A stretch of 34,843 bases of DNA, from positions 1-34,843 of the forward strand of contig ONBJ01000038.1 in the NCBI GenBank assembly GCA_900316025.1, written 5' to 3'. Positions within the stretch are counted from its first letter, which is position 1. Every line of letters starts with the position of its first letter. This stretch comes from an uncultured Eubacteriales bacterium. Its GTDB lineage: Bacteria; Bacillota; Clostridia; Oscillospirales; Acutalibacteraceae. The translations under genes were made by a program, and so were the position numbers. Positions 34,738 to 34,843 of this stretch are shown here, piece by piece. Below the pieces are notes generated by a model. It did no database searches. It had not been told where the DNA came from and worked only from the letters and a program-made list of their open reading frames with translations.

Positions 34738-34843
34738 TCATAACTGTGACATACTCCCGCCGCTTACGCTAACGCTTAGAAGCGGGGGCTTCTCGTTCAA
34801 GTACAGCAGTCTGTACAGTATCAGCGAGCTAACCCCGTGTGTC
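34738..34843 (-). mobile_element. 3' end of IS200/IS605-type tnpB and element right end (partial)
   Basis: Read on the minus strand the last 106 bases are an open frame ending at the TGA 34738-34740. The 34 visible residues begin THGVSS and end with NEKPPLL and GGSMSQL, resembling the tails I know from gut-Firmicute TnpB (OrfB) proteins. The last part overlaps a hairpin (CCCGCTT pairing with AAGCGG/GCGGG, about 34754-34786) of the kind found at IS605 right ends. TnpB is the RNA-guided nuclease ancestral to Cas12; its guide RNA normally covers this end. Only the tail is inside the window, and recognition is from memory of the motif, so identity is moderate. The end lies 13 bases from clpX. Confidence 0.55.

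Overview
The window looks like a chromosomal segment of a low-to-moderate GC Firmicute of the Clostridia, most likely a Ruminococcus-like gut Oscillospiraceae. The evidence is a CIRCE-controlled hrcA-grpE-dnaK-dnaJ-prmA cluster, gcaD/glmU-prs adjacency, a gdpP-rplI-dnaB-tilS-hpt-ftsH run, a clpX-lon-engB run, pyruvate phosphate dikinase, RNase J, and AGGAGG-type ribosome binding sites with many TTG starts. The genus is inference from gene content and style only.

Layout. 1-3438 (minus): 3' part of a surface-polysaccharide operon (GT32 glycosyltransferase, UDP-GlcNAc 2-epimerase, ABC-2 permease, ABC ATPase running off the edge), read from promoters near 3.6-3.7 kb. 3765-10890 (plus): heat-shock operon with promoter and perfect CIRCE, then hrcA, grpE, dnaK, dnaJ, prmA and an Mrp/Nbp35 Fe-S ATPase. 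11.1-14.9 kb (minus): nadA and ppdK, each with its own promoter and terminator. 15.2-18.0 kb (plus): a single-domain GlmU-type uridyltransferase, prs, and a HAD phosphatase gene that has lost its start and catalytic motif I. 18.07-28.16 kb (minus): rnj, gdpP, rplI, dnaB, tilS, hpt, ftsH (transcription order), led by a strong promoter before rnj. 28.6-34.7 kb (minus): clpX, lon, engB, lysA. At the right edge, 13 bases from clpX, lies what looks like the 3' end of an IS200/IS605-type tnpB.

The genes are nearly all housekeeping: protein quality control (HrcA/GrpE/DnaK/DnaJ, FtsH, Lon, ClpX), translation and RNA turnover (PrmA, L9, TilS, RNase J, EngB), replication (DnaB), c-di-AMP turnover (GdpP), PRPP and purine salvage (Prs, Hpt), NAD and lysine synthesis (NadA, LysA) and the PEP/pyruvate switch (PpdK).

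The unusual content is between the genes. (1) Six copies of an ~88-bp element made of three consecutive hairpins, usually just after a stop codon and in the direction of transcription; paired stem bases change together between copies. (2) Three larger elements (8936-9066, 10925-11022, 28400-28518) with a 15-30 bp perfect outer stem enclosing exactly three hairpins, a cloverleaf whose architecture is kept while the inner hairpin sequences are almost unrelated. (3) A different MITE-like inverted repeat at 30585-30709 abutting copy six of the first family. I do not recognise families 1 and 2 as described elements; they are the best candidates here for an undescribed system.
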